64,000 bases of DNA from Candidatus Thorarchaeota archaeon MP8T_1. GTDB taxonomy: Archaea > Asgardarchaeota > Thorarchaeia > Thorarchaeales > Thorarchaeaceae. Each line of letters opens with the position of its first letter. Positions within the stretch are counted from its first letter, which is position 1. A program made the position numbers and the translations under genes. Positions 1-9,023 of this stretch are shown piece after piece. The notes beneath the pieces were generated by a model that saw nothing but the letters and a program-made list of their open reading frames with translations, had not been told where the DNA came from and searched no databases. The stretch lies in contig PJER01000002.1 in assembly GCA_002825465.1 (NCBI GenBank), positions 124,001 to 188,000 on the forward strand, given 5' to 3'.

Positions 1-1026
1 AAGAGTCAAATCTGGAGTCATTTCTAGGTCAGCTGCAATTGTGATTCCTTTTGGCAGAGAGAACACTCTGATATTATGGATGCTCTGGATATGTTTCTCG
101 CGTCTTCCTAGAACCTGAAGTTGATCGTAAATACTCATCTTAAGATATTGCTCTGAATCAATCTCTGCAGGTTCAATATGTACAATAACATCAACATTAG
201 TTGCTAAAGTGCTTAGTTTTGATTCAATTAAATCTGCAATATTATGAGCTTCTCCCGTAGTAACAGTTTCATCAACCTTCACAACGACATCAACGAATAA
301 GGATGGCCCTGAGGTTCTTGCCCGTATTCGAGGAATGCTTACTACTCCTGGGATCTCTTCACAGCATTCCTCTATTCGATCTCGTACTCCTTCTGGTGAT
401 CGATCTACTAGGTAGTCAAAAGATCTCTTTCCTAGATTGTATGATACAAAGAGGATAACAATTGAAACTCCAAGTGCTCCAAGTGGGTCTCCAATTGGAA
501 AGCCAAAAGATAGAAATCCCAGACCAATTAAGACTACCACCGAACTGAGCATATCTGTTTGGAAATGAAGCGCGTCTGCTTCTAGAGCTTGGCTTTCAAA
601 CTCCTCTGCTGTCCTGTATAACATTCTGCTTCGTTCATAATCCACAAAGATACTGAAGAGCATCACTGCAATGCTCCATATACTTGGTTCAACGATTTCA
701 TGTTCAACAATTCGTCTTAGTGCCTCATAGATGATCCACCCTGCAGTAATCCACAGTAAAATGGTTTCAGCTAGGGCTGCAAAATTCTCCATCTTTCCAT
801 GACCATATGGATGCTCAGAGTCAGCAGCCGCAGATGCCTTCTTTACAGCGATAAGAGTAATTCCAGCGGCAACCAAGTCTAATCCACTATGCAGTGCTTC
901 TGATATCACTCCAAGAGAATTAGTGGCAATACCTACAATCAACTTGAGAAGTGTTAGCAGCAGTGCTGCAAGAACTGATAACGCGGCAGCCCTTTGGACT
1001 TTACCTCTACCCATTTGGTCGTTCAT
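1..1026 (-). CDS. Cation diffusion facilitator (CDF) family metal transporter, 3' end cut by window edge
   Basis: Divalent metal/proton antiporter of the inner membrane. The frame is open from an ATG at 1026 down to base 1. The N-terminus shows the CDF start: a hydrophobic helix, then NSLGVISEALHSGLD and the HPYGHGK motif that follows TM2. The last visible residues, ADLEMTPDLTL, match the cytoplasmic C-terminal domain of the family, so only the extreme C-terminus lies outside the window. An in-frame ATG at 1014 is an alternative start. The gene is divergent from the aminotransferase. Metal specificity cannot be read from what is visible. Family assignment is firm. Confidence 0.9.
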   Translation of the reverse strand, partial: MNDQMGRGKVQRAAALSVLAALLLTLLKLIVGIATNSLGVISEALHSGLDLVAAGITLIAVKKASAAADSEHPYGHGKMENFAALAETILLWITAGWIIYEALRRIVEHEIVEPSIWSIAVMLFSIFVDYERSRMLYRTAEEFESQALEADALHFQTDMLSSVVVLIGLGFLSFGFPIGDPLGALGVSIVILFVSYNLGKRSFDYLVDRSPEGVRDRIEECCEEIPGVVSIPRIRARTSGPSLFVDVVVKVDETVTTGEAHNIADLIESKLSTLATNVDVIVHIEPAEIDSEQYLKMSIYDQLQVLGRREKHIQSIHNIRVFSLPKGITIAADLEMTPDLTL

Positions 1027-1186
1027 GGAAATACAAACTTCTCGCCAGAATTTACCCGATATAAGGATGACTAAACCAGCCAAGTAATTTTTGATTTTTG
1101 TGGGTAAGGTTATATCACCAAAGTCTATTCTTCCTGATAAGGAACTGCTTGCGTGGTGCCATAATTTCCTCCGGAGTTACTTTCTG

Positions 1187-2344
1187 ATGAGATTCAGAAC
1201 AGAAGATATAATGCCCCCTCCTATTGTGAAACTTGCTGAAGCAGCAAAGAGGTTCATATCCTCTCCTGATTTTCTCGATTTGGGACAGGGATTACCCGGT
1301 CATATTCCTCCAGAAGATGCAATCACAGCGCTAAAGGACCGTCTTCCTCATCCTTCAACTCATCTCTACACAGCAGATCAAGGGCTCCTTGAATTGCGAG
1401 AAGAATTAGCTCTTTACTTGAGAGGAAATAATGGAATTGATATCAATCCCCTGAATGAGCTGGTCATTACTGCTGGTGCAAATAACGCGTTTGCAGGTAC
1501 AATACTGACATTACTTGAACCAAATGAGAGTGTGATAATGCCAACACCATACTATTTCAATTCGGTGATGGCAGTTCGGTTGGCTGGTGGGCGAGTCATC
1601 GAGGTACCAACAAGCGCTGATTTTCAACCAAATCCAACAGATATAGAGAACGCAATTGACAAGAAGACAAGAGCCATTTTCATTGTATCTCCAAATAATC
1701 CGACAGGTTCTGTCTATGCAAAGGAAACTATAGATAGAATCGTTGACATATGTTTAGAACATGAGATTGTTCTCATCTCTGATGAAACATATGCACGGAT
1801 GGTCTTTGATGGGGCATCTCATTATAGTCCTAGATTACGACGTGATGCCGCTGATAATGTCATAACAATTGGAAGCTTCTCAAAGGACTTTGGTATGAGT
1901 GGTTGGCGGGTTGGATTTGTTGCTGGACCAAAGGAGTTCACCGATGAATTTCTGAAAGTTCAAGACACAGTCAGTATTTGTGCTCCAACAGCAGGTCAAT
2001 TGCTTGCTCTTGATATCTTGAAAAATGGACTTGACACAATAGAGCAGGAAATAGAGCGTCTTAATCTACTGAGAGACCTCGCATACCTCAGAATGGACGA
2101 AATCGATCAGTTAGAAATGAAAAGAACTGCTGGAACTTTCTACATGTTTCCAAGAGTAAAAGGGTGCTCTGATTCTCGTGCCCTTGTTATGGATATCCTT
2201 CAATCCACCGGGACACTTGTTTTACCTGGTGTAATATTTGGAGAATCTGGTGAGGGACACATTCGTATCTCTATTGGTCCATTGACTCCAGAGGCTGTTG
2301 ACGAAGCCTTTGATAGACTAGGTGGATATTTCAATTCAGCCTAG
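1187..2344 (+). CDS. Pyridoxal-phosphate aminotransferase, class I/II
   Basis: Fold-type I PLP aminotransferase, probably acting on an amino acid with 2-oxoglutarate. The conserved landmarks are in order: TAGANNAF near the cofactor phosphate site, PNNPTG, SDETYARMVF, the Schiff-base lysine in SFSKDFGMSGWR, and the substrate carboxylate Arg in GHIRISIG. The frame stays open up to a TTG at 1091, but those first 32 residues look non-coding. The ATG at 1187 has GGAG ten bases upstream, so I start there (385 aa). Its stop overlaps the stop of the convergent glutamine synthetase by four bases. Substrate is not determined. Confidence 0.9.
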   Translation: MRFRTEDIMPPPIVKLAEAAKRFISSPDFLDLGQGLPGHIPPEDAITALKDRLPHPSTHLYTADQGLLELREELALYLRGNNGIDINPLNELVITAGANNAFAGTILTLLEPNESVIMPTPYYFNSVMAVRLAGGRVIEVPTSADFQPNPTDIENAIDKKTRAIFIVSPNNPTGSVYAKETIDRIVDICLEHEIVLISDETYARMVFDGASHYSPRLRRDAADNVITIGSFSKDFGMSGWRVGFVAGPKEFTDEFLKVQDTVSICAPTAGQLLALDILKNGLDTIEQEIERLNLLRDLAYLRMDEIDQLEMKRTAGTFYMFPRVKGCSDSRALVMDILQSTGTLVLPGVIFGESGEGHIRISIGPLTPEAVDEAFDRLGGYFNSA

Positions 2345-3639
2345 ATTTCTTGGTACATATCCCATTCCCAGTCAGTAACGATATGATTTTGGTACTGATA
2401 CCACTCCTTTCGTTTCAGACTAATGTAGTTCCGTGCGATATCCGGTCCAATTGCATCCAATATAACTGAATCCGCCTCAAGACAATCAAGGGCTTCTCTC
2501 AGATTGGAGGGGAGCATCTTGATGTTGTGTTTGGCTCTCTCTTCATCAGTCATATGGAATATGTCCTCACTACGTGGTTCAGGAGGTGCAAGTTTCCTTT
2601 CAATTCCATCTTTTCCAGCAGCGATTATTGCACTAAAGAGTAGATATGGGTTTGTCATTGAATCCGCGGACCTAAACTCAACAGCTGCTTTTTCTGCTGA
2701 TGTAAACATTGGAATTCTAACTAATACCGTTCTGTTCATCTCTCCCCAAGTAATGTATACAGGAGCTTCGTGATGTGGCACCAAACGTTTGTATGAATTG
2801 ACACTTGGATTTGCGATTGCTGTAATTGCAGGCGCATGCTCTAAGAGTCCCGCAATAAAATGCCTTGCAGTATCAGAAAGACCTCCAGATTCAGAATTTC
2901 CAAAGAGGTTCTTATCACCATCCCATAGCTGTAGATGACAATGTAATCCACTGCCAGCTTCACCTGGGAAAGGTTTTGGCATGAATGTTACATCAATACC
3001 ACTTGCTTGGGCTACAGACCTCGCTAGATTCTTGAATATCAGAATATAGTCTGCCATTTTTCTAGCATCTTCAAAATCGAGTTCAATCTCTTGTTGAGCC
3101 TCTCCTACTTCATGATGTATCACTCTTGGTTTGATACCAATTTCTCTTATTGCTGCTGAAATCGATAATAGGATGTCTAATCCTGGGCTTCTTGGGTAGG
3201 TATCTGCGTATCCCGCATCATCGAAGGGTTGCCCCTCCGGCGTGATAAAATGGAATTCAGGCTCAACTTTCACCATTAAACGCATATTTCCCTGAAGTTG
3301 TTCTTTGTAAACAACCTGCAATCTCCCACGGGTATCAAGAGAATAGTGTTCATCAACTGCCTCTTTCTTTTTAACATAGCACATTGCAGCCGCGGTTCTT
3401 CGACCTAGAAAAGGTATTTCGATAAGTGTTGATGGGTCTGGATCCAGTTGCAGGTCTGATGCTTCGACATTCGCAAGACCTGTAACAGAACTTCCATCAC
3501 AGCTTGTACCTTTTTTCCATGTTGGATCCGAGGATAAAGCCTTCAAATCATCTACTGGATTGCAAGGTACAATCATTGCCTTCATTCTACCAAGAATGTC
3601 GGTAAATCTCAACTCGATATTTTCAATCTTCTCTGACAT
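2341..3639 (-). CDS. glnA: Glutamine synthetase, type I-like
   Basis: Forms glutamine from glutamate, ammonia and ATP in the cytoplasm. About 432 residues, the normal size. Visible motifs are CDGSSVTGL with EASDL in the beta-grasp domain, the metal ligand motif EPEFHF, HHEVGEAQQEIEL, the ATP-site GSGLHCHLQLW, NSYKRLVPHHEAPV with the substrate Arg, and VEFRSAD near the end. Two positions differ from the usual bacterial forms: HHEAP instead of GYEAP and SADSMTNPYL instead of a PDP..NPYL pattern, so a divergent GS-like enzyme on another amine is possible. The ATG at 3639 has GGGGA nine bases upstream; an in-frame ATG at 3654 has no ribosome site. Confidence 0.88.
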   Translation of the reverse strand: MSEKIENIELRFTDILGRMKAMIVPCNPVDDLKALSSDPTWKKGTSCDGSSVTGLANVEASDLQLDPDPSTLIEIPFLGRRTAAAMCYVKKKEAVDEHYSLDTRGRLQVVYKEQLQGNMRLMVKVEPEFHFITPEGQPFDDAGYADTYPRSPGLDILLSISAAIREIGIKPRVIHHEVGEAQQEIELDFEDARKMADYILIFKNLARSVAQASGIDVTFMPKPFPGEAGSGLHCHLQLWDGDKNLFGNSESGGLSDTARHFIAGLLEHAPAITAIANPSVNSYKRLVPHHEAPVYITWGEMNRTVLVRIPMFTSAEKAAVEFRSADSMTNPYLLFSAIIAAGKDGIERKLAPPEPRSEDIFHMTDEERAKHNIKMLPSNLREALDCLEADSVILDAIGPDIARNYISLKRKEWYQYQNHIVTDWEWDMYQEI

Positions 3640-3700
3640 TGTTATAGTCCCCATGGGTCGCGGACAAGAGGGGACAATAACTCATTTTTAAGGTCTTGTT

Positions 3701-4012
3701 TTAGCCCCAAAGTTCCTTGTACCAAGCTTTTGATTCATCGCCCAGCTCAAGTTTGATGGAACCGCTTGCTACACTTACATTGTCATTTTCTGTAATTTCA
3801 AAGTTCAGTCCTGCGATAGTAATATCTTTCTTTCCAAGATGCACATTTCCAATATTTCGCGCATGCATCCTTACCACCCGCTTTCCACCATCCATGATTA
3901 ACATTTGATCCTCATATGTGATGATGCATTTTGCTTTGAATTTGTGGTCTTTGAAATCTCCCATGTGAATCTCTAAATTACTGAACTCTGCTTTGATATC
4001 GTCAGCTCTCAT
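3701..4012 (-). CDS. Small conserved-looking protein, function unknown
   Basis: I do not recognise this protein. It is about 103 residues, without membrane segments or signal peptide. It alternates short beta-strand-like stretches (KAKCIITYEDQMLIM, KRVVRMHARNIGNVHLG, DITIAGLNFEITE, SGSIKLEL) and ends in a short amphipathic segment with two Trp, a pattern that could suit a small beta-barrel or PH-like fold; that is only a shape argument. It lies 61 bases upstream of glnA on the same strand and may share its transcript. No Shine-Dalgarno is seen; a GTG at 4042 would add ten residues and would sit about 20 bases from a TATA-like stretch, so a leaderless start is possible. Confidence 0.6.
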   Translation of the reverse strand: MRADDIKAEFSNLEIHMGDFKDHKFKAKCIITYEDQMLIMDGGKRVVRMHARNIGNVHLGKKDITIAGLNFEITENDNVSVASGSIKLELGDESKAWYKELWG

Positions 4013-4122
4013 TGTGGTCACTGATTTGCAATTAGTTAACACTCTTATGAACCATATCTTTAGGACAATATTGGATTCGAAAGATAGAAACCTATCAATG
4101 TATTATTCTATAAGTGACAACG

Positions 4123-4935
4123 ATGAGAAAGGGACTTCATATAGGTACAAGTGGTTGGTCCTATGATAGGGATTGGAAGGGAGTTTTCTATAATTCAGGG
4201 ACTTCTATGCTTCAACAATATCTTGGATATTTTGAAACCGCCGAGATTAACTCAACTTTCTATGCTCTTCCGAAGCCAAAATTCATCAGGCACCTATCAA
4301 CATTAGATGATAATGTATTCTTTACTGCGAAGATCCCAAAGAAAGTTACACACGATTCAAGGTTAGATCTCAAAGGTGAAGGTGGAGATACCCTTAGAGA
4401 GTACTTCAGACTTCTTGAACCTCTTCATGAACGGATTCCTGTTTTGTTAATCCAACTTCCTCCATGGGATATTTCCACAATGGCTGATTTGGAGACATTT
4501 CTCTCGGCACTTGATACTTCATTCAGATATGCAATTGAATTCAGAGACTTTTCTTGGCTGAACAATAAGGTTTGGAATCTCTTGGAAGATTATGGTATTG
4601 CACAAGTTATAGTTGATGAACCCAAACTTCCGATAGATTTGCGAATAACAGCTGATTTTTCCTATATTAGATGGCATGGTCATGGAGAAAATCCTTGGTT
4701 TAACTATAGGTATTCAATGGAGGAACTTGAAGCATGGGTTCCACGGCTCCAGGAAGTTATGAGTAATGTAGAAACATCATTTGGATACTTTAACAATCAT
4801 TTTGCTGGAAACGCTCCTTTGAATGCACTGCAGATGCTTTCGCTTCTGGAACGAATTGATAGGAGACAGGCGCGAAAATTAGAGTCGATGTTAGAGGCTG
4901 ACTCTTTTCAACAGACATCTCTTGATGAATTTTAA
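4123..4935 (+). CDS. DUF72 family protein (YecE-like)
   Basis: Member of the DUF72 TIM-barrel family, whose biochemical role is not established. The family opening IGTSGWSY is at the N-terminus, followed by FETAEINSTFYALPKP, FFTAKIPKKVTHD, LLIQLPP, YAIEFRDFSW and YFNNHFAGNAPLNA, the usual order. Length about 270 residues is typical. A GTG at 4114 lies in frame, but the ATG at 4123 puts the conserved GTSGW at the usual distance from the start and has AGTGA just upstream. It is transcribed away from the minus-strand gene at 3701-4012 and converges with the surface protein at 4944. Confidence 0.88.
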   Translation: MRKGLHIGTSGWSYDRDWKGVFYNSGTSMLQQYLGYFETAEINSTFYALPKPKFIRHLSTLDDNVFFTAKIPKKVTHDSRLDLKGEGGDTLREYFRLLEPLHERIPVLLIQLPPWDISTMADLETFLSALDTSFRYAIEFRDFSWLNNKVWNLLEDYGIAQVIVDEPKLPIDLRITADFSYIRWHGHGENPWFNYRYSMEELEAWVPRLQEVMSNVETSFGYFNNHFAGNAPLNALQMLSLLERIDRRQARKLESMLEADSFQQTSLDEF

Positions 4936-4943
4936 AAGATAAT

Positions 4944-5702
4944 CTATCCTCGACGTTTGTAGATGACAAATACGATAATCAGAATGGCTACTCCGATAAT
5001 TGACCCATACAATAACAGCATATTTCTAAATAGGATTGCAGGGTCTTGGAAATTTGTATATTCGTCATCTATAGATGTTGATTCTCCTTCATCATTAACA
5101 TTTGCTGCTACTGGGAAGTAACTAAGTGTAAATGACCCCAACTCATCAGAGTATATCGATATGTTTGAAACAATACCTGTTTCAATCTTCGTGAATGTTG
5201 TAAATTTCATTGTTTCATTTCCAATGGTTGTATTCACAAATCCATTTTCCACAATGTAACTAATATTTTGATTCTCTATTGGATTTGATAATCTATCTAT
5301 CTCTTCTAGAGTGAAGCTTGTACCATTATCGAAATGATATTCTATTGGCAATATTAATAGTGAAAAAGCAGAACCTAATTCACCCATCTGGGCAATATCG
5401 ATCTTGAATCCATTAATGTACATATTCACCCAATCTGGAGTTTCAGTTGTATTATAGATTCGCGCTGGATCCGTTGGAGGTTCTGCAGTGATCTTCATCT
5501 GAATTATGAGACCACTAAAAAAATCCTCCATCGAATCATTAGTAAAATCAACTTGCGTAACTTTCCATGCGAATATTGCTCCAGTTGTCACACTCGGATG
5601 CCATTCGATTGAGTCTAGATTCTGTGCAAAAACAGGTTGTGTCTGAAATGAAATTGATAAAACGATTATTATGAATACAATGAATCCAGACTGTTTTTTC
5701 AT
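4944..5702 (-). CDS. Secreted, membrane-anchored surface protein, function unknown
   Basis: Type I membrane protein of about 252 residues. A hydrophobic signal peptide (residues 1-27, cleavage likely after VFAQ) is followed by an extracellular beta-rich domain with several N-glycosylation sequons (NTT, NET, NIS). One C-terminal transmembrane helix follows (about 228-247) with a short basic KRRG tail. The layout is the same as the protein at 33644-34408, and such proteins are common in archaeal envelopes. No catalytic motif is visible. A TTG one codon earlier is an alternative start. Confidence 0.75.
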   Translation of the reverse strand: MKKQSGFIVFIIIVLSISFQTQPVFAQNLDSIEWHPSVTTGAIFAWKVTQVDFTNDSMEDFFSGLIIQMKITAEPPTDPARIYNTTETPDWVNMYINGFKIDIAQMGELGSAFSLLILPIEYHFDNGTSFTLEEIDRLSNPIENQNISYIVENGFVNTTIGNETMKFTTFTKIETGIVSNISIYSDELGSFTLSYFPVAANVNDEGESTSIDDEYTNFQDPAILFRNMLLLYGSIIGVAILIIVFVIYKRRG

Positions 5703-5845
5703 CAATGTACAATCATCTCATATTTCGTGAAGCCAACTAGTCTACTAAGATTCTCTTCTAATAAATAGAATTACTCGCTTTAACTGCCATCTCGAAAGCT
5801 TGATAAGTGGACCCAAGACAAGTCGCCGAGTCAGGTGAATAATCT

Positions 5846-6295
5846 ATGAGCTTTGATATTATAGCTGAACCTACAGTCAGATCTCCGAAAAATGCACAAC
5901 CCAGACGTGGTCGTGGTTTCAGCAGAGAAGAAATCTTTCAAGCAGGTCTTACCATTGTGGACGGTCGTAAGATGGGCCTTATTGTCGATATCAGACGAAA
6001 ATCAGTTTACCCCGAGAACGTCGAAGCTCTTAAGCAGTATACAAAGGACCTTGAGGAAATCATTGCTGCTCTCGCAAAGGAAGAAAGCACTGCTGCAGTA
6101 GCTTCTGATGATATTGCTGCAGGACTTGCATCTCTTCGAGCTGTTAAAGCTTCAGAAGCACCATTATTGATTGAAGCAGGTATCAAAACCTTAGAAGATC
6201 TGGCATACTGTGATATTCCCAAAGTAGCCAAGAAAACAGGGATTGATGAAGAACGCATCATAGCAATGTCAAAAGCTGCACTAAAGAAAGTGTAA
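5846..6295 (+). CDS. rpl13e: Large-subunit ribosomal protein eL13 with C-terminal helix-hairpin-helix extension
   Basis: Residues about 15-75 carry the eL13 signature: PRRGRGFSREEIFQAGL, a basic MGLIVDIRRK strand and ENVEALKQYTKDLEE. In human eL13 the same order is RGFSLEEL..AGI, GISVDPRRR, ESLQANVQRLKEY. Known distribution: eukaryotes and some archaea (Thermoproteota, Korarchaeia, Asgard), absent from most euryarchaea. Residues about 90-149 form a second domain with the pattern of two helix-hairpin-helix motifs (LLIEAGIKTLEDLAYCDIPKVAKKTGIDEERI), as in the RNA polymerase alpha C-terminal and Rad51 N-terminal domains. GGTGA nine bases before the ATG supports the start. A PfkB kinase follows after 22 bases. 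Confidence 0.85.
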   Translation: MSFDIIAEPTVRSPKNAQPRRGRGFSREEIFQAGLTIVDGRKMGLIVDIRRKSVYPENVEALKQYTKDLEEIIAALAKEESTAAVASDDIAAGLASLRAVKASEAPLLIEAGIKTLEDLAYCDIPKVAKKTGIDEERIIAMSKAALKKV

Positions 6296-6317
6296 TATTT
6301 CTAGGGCGTGTCTACAG

Positions 6318-7424
6318 ATGACCGAGCTGAATACTTCTCAGCTCATTTCTATTTTATCTACCTCACGCGAAGTTCCATATCCTGTGATTCTGCCTGATTT
6401 CTTTGTAGATCATTTTGTCATAATTCCCACATTTGAGGAGTTCATAGAGAATCTCAGAGTACTTGCAAGGCAAGGTGGTGGTAACCTTCTTGGAAATGAG
6501 CAATTCATTAGGCGTGGTGGAAACAGTGTTAATACCGCTTCTGCACTGTTTTATCTTGGGGTCGATGCAAAACTCATAGTAACGACTGATGAATATGGGA
6601 TGTCCCTTCTGAAGGCATTAGCACCTGATGGACTTGATTTAACTCATGTACATATTGACGGAAGACTCTCAAGTACTGTTTCTATTGAAACCGTTTTTGA
6701 CGGAAGAAAAGTCAATCTCATGGTCAGTGATAGTGGATCTGCATCAAGTTTCAAATTTGCAAATTTGGTATCAAAGGATCTAGAATTGATTAAAAATAGC
6801 GGACTGGTTGCACTTGTCAATTTAAATCATAATAAGGACGGAGCAACCCTTGCAGAAGATCTCTTCAATATGGTGAAAGATTCCACCGATGCGATTACCT
6901 TTATGGATATAGGTGACCCTTCAAGTAATCCTGATTATATCGGACCTCTACTTGAAAAGGGAATAACCTCAGGGAATCTCGATATTTTGGGTCTCAATGA
7001 GAATGAGGTTGCTTGGCTTGCTTGGGTTCTATCGAGTCATGATAGTCGGTGGAAGAATATCTCTGAACAACCAAAGGAGTGGATCCAAGGAGCAAAATTC
7101 ATTTCTGAGCAAACAGGCGTTCGAGTTGTTTTACACACCCCACACTTTACTTCTACTTATCATGACGATGAAATGATTCTTGTTCCCTCCTTTCAAATAG
7201 ATCCGAGAGTTACATGTGGTTCTGGAGATGCGTTCAATGCAGGACTAATCTATGGTCTATTACATAATTTAGAACTGAATGATCAATTAATATTAGCCAA
7301 TGCTGTGGCTGCGCTTTATATATCATCAATGGATTCGAACCCACCAAATAAAGAGGAAGTATTACACTTTCTTAAATCAGAACCTCCAATATCTGCCTAT
7401 GGTAAAAAGCTACTTATGGATTAA
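6318..7424 (+). CDS. PfkB/ribokinase family sugar or nucleoside kinase
   Basis: ATP-dependent kinase of the ribokinase fold, about 368 residues. The first family motif appears as RRGGNSVNTASALFYLGVDAKLI. The second, holding the catalytic Asp and anion hole, is VTCGSGDAFNAGLIYGL near the C-terminus, so the enzyme should be active, in contrast to the PfkB-like protein at 18518. An unusual 50-residue N-terminal stretch precedes the first motif. Substrate cannot be named. It sits 22 bases behind eL13, and the next gene follows after 46 bases. Confidence 0.82.
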   Translation: MTELNTSQLISILSTSREVPYPVILPDFFVDHFVIIPTFEEFIENLRVLARQGGGNLLGNEQFIRRGGNSVNTASALFYLGVDAKLIVTTDEYGMSLLKALAPDGLDLTHVHIDGRLSSTVSIETVFDGRKVNLMVSDSGSASSFKFANLVSKDLELIKNSGLVALVNLNHNKDGATLAEDLFNMVKDSTDAITFMDIGDPSSNPDYIGPLLEKGITSGNLDILGLNENEVAWLAWVLSSHDSRWKNISEQPKEWIQGAKFISEQTGVRVVLHTPHFTSTYHDDEMILVPSFQIDPRVTCGSGDAFNAGLIYGLLHNLELNDQLILANAVAALYISSMDSNPPNKEEVLHFLKSEPPISAYGKKLLMD

Positions 7425-7470
7425 TTACATTCTGTGGCAGGGAATTTAATCGCTAAGTTAGGTGATGAAA

Positions 7471-8415
7471 ATGCAATTAGAACGAGTCCTGACAAAGTTG
7501 AAGTTCGATGAGTCAGTACTTGGATATGCATTGATAACAAATGATGGACATCCATTCCTCTCGTTTTCATTACCTGATGAAGTATTGCCTCGAATCAAAG
7601 GGACACTTAGAATTCATGCAAACGATCTGAAATTGATGAATGTCTTAACAGATGAGGGAAGTGTTGTTCTAGCACGAGTAAATCCAAAATGGGTTTTAGC
7701 GGTACTCTTCGCACCGGAATTACATCTTGGTGGTGCATTATCAAGAACACAGGCTGTTGTCAATCTTCTTGTTCAAGTCGATTTGCCTCCCCCTCCAAGT
7801 ACTATAGAGCCTGAAATCGAGGTGATTCCTGAGGAACCGGAATCTATTGAAGAACCAATTGTGGTTGAGCCTCCCGCCCCTGAATCTGTAGAAGTCGCCC
7901 CTCTAATTGAGGAGGACGAAATCGACATGGAAGAAGTAGAAGTCTTCCATGGTTGTGTGGTTTTGAGAGGCAAGAACTACAATCAAGCAGTGACTCTTGA
8001 TTCAAATCTTAACTTGGCGATGAAAAAAGCATACTCGAATCTTGGAGTTGATATTCTTCTAATCATTGACCAGAAGATGACAGTCTACAAGATTGCTGAG
8101 CGATTAGCAAAATCTGTCGAGAAGGTTTTAGATGCTGTTCGATGGTGTGTGAGTAAAGGCATAGTTGATGTTGAGTGTCCTGATGAGCAAGAGACAGAAC
8201 AAAAGGAGCTCATTGAGATGCCCCTTTTCGAAGGCAACATAGATAAAGCCAAGAAACAACATCGTGCGGTACTCGAACTCTGTGATGGCACACGTTCTCT
8301 CCAGCAGATTGCTACTGTGCTTGGAATTCCATACTTCGACGCCCTACAGTGTACGATACCCTATCGTGGTAAATCGCTGCGATTCATTCGTACGGTCAAA
8401 TTAACAAGAGGTTGA
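7471..8415 (+). CDS. Roadblock-like domain fused to winged-helix domains, cassette copy 1
   Basis: About 314 residues. Residues 1-100 (LERVLTKLKF, VLGYALITNDGHPFLSF, ELHLGGALSRTQAVVNLL) have the length and strand/helix pattern of a Roadblock/LC7-type domain, the fold used by GTPase partners such as MglB and Ragulator. A PPPP junction and a Pro/Glu-rich acidic linker follow. Two helical modules come next, LGVDILLIIDQKMTVYKIAERL and HRAVLELCDGTRSLQQIATVLG, with the look of winged helices. The protein at 10277-11296 is a clear paralog with the same domain order. It ends five bases before the TRAPP-like gene. Start at ATG 7471 follows AGGTG; ATG 7465 is an alternative. Domain naming is by pattern. 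Confidence 0.75.
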   Translation: MQLERVLTKLKFDESVLGYALITNDGHPFLSFSLPDEVLPRIKGTLRIHANDLKLMNVLTDEGSVVLARVNPKWVLAVLFAPELHLGGALSRTQAVVNLLVQVDLPPPPSTIEPEIEVIPEEPESIEEPIVVEPPAPESVEVAPLIEEDEIDMEEVEVFHGCVVLRGKNYNQAVTLDSNLNLAMKKAYSNLGVDILLIIDQKMTVYKIAERLAKSVEKVLDAVRWCVSKGIVDVECPDEQETEQKELIEMPLFEGNIDKAKKQHRAVLELCDGTRSLQQIATVLGIPYFDALQCTIPYRGKSLRFIRTVKLTRG

Positions 8416-8420
8416 TTCAA

Positions 8421-8927
8421 ATGGGTATTAAAGGAAAATTAGGATGGCAACTGAAAACTGACAAAGTATCAAAAGTTCTCTTCCAAGCAAGCTATCGTGA
8501 ACTTATGAATATGCTAATGGCAACAAGTGCAAGTGTAGATGAAATCAATACAAAGATGAGAGATATCGGCTTTCGTGTTGGGGAGACCCTCCTCATGGAT
8601 TATGCAGATCGAATTAGAGAGCATGCAGTTGAATTTCATGAATTTGCTAAAACATTGCAGTTGGCATACAAGGTAAACTCTGGTCAAGAGTTCACTTCTA
8701 TAGAAATCAGTAACGACAAGAGGACGATTAAATTCACTGATGAAAAATGTCCTGTATGTGCAGGTGTGGTCATCACAGATATGCCCGGTTTGCAGTACTG
8801 TGTTCTTGTCAGTGGAGTATTTGATGCTGTCATGCGACTGAGAGGATTCTCTGCAGACAGTTTCCAAGAGTCGTGCAGAGCATTGGGTGATGATGCTTGT
8901 ACTTGGACACTCCGTTTACTCACGTAG
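8421..8927 (+). CDS. TRAPP/Bet3-like (V4R superfamily) protein, cassette copy 1
   Basis: About 168 residues. The domain opens like eukaryotic Bet3 (VLFQASYRELMNMLM, then VDEINTKMRDIGFRVGETLLMDY, corresponding to Bet3 ELFTLTYGALV...DVNKQLDKMGYNIGVRLIEDF). It ends with a V4R-type segment, YCVLVSGVFDAVMRLRGF then ESCRALGDDACTWTLRLL. Bet3-family subunits form the core of the TRAPP complex, a Rab GTPase exchange factor. A CPVC pair plus two later cysteines could bind metal. ATG 8421 has AGAGGT eight bases upstream. The gene is five bases behind the Roadblock fusion, so the two products probably work together; that is inference. Confidence 0.78.
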   Translation: MGIKGKLGWQLKTDKVSKVLFQASYRELMNMLMATSASVDEINTKMRDIGFRVGETLLMDYADRIREHAVEFHEFAKTLQLAYKVNSGQEFTSIEISNDKRTIKFTDEKCPVCAGVVITDMPGLQYCVLVSGVFDAVMRLRGFSADSFQESCRALGDDACTWTLRLLT

Positions 8928-9023
8928 TTTGTTACAGCACCAACTATCGTAGGCCATATCAAGAAGGTATAAAACAATAAGCGAGAGAATATATTACACA
9001 ATCAAGAATCTGAGGTACTACTG

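Noticed and set aside
1091..1186. Upstream extension of the aminotransferase from a TTG
   Set aside because: The 32 extra residues are not like the family and the ATG at 1187 has a ribosome site.
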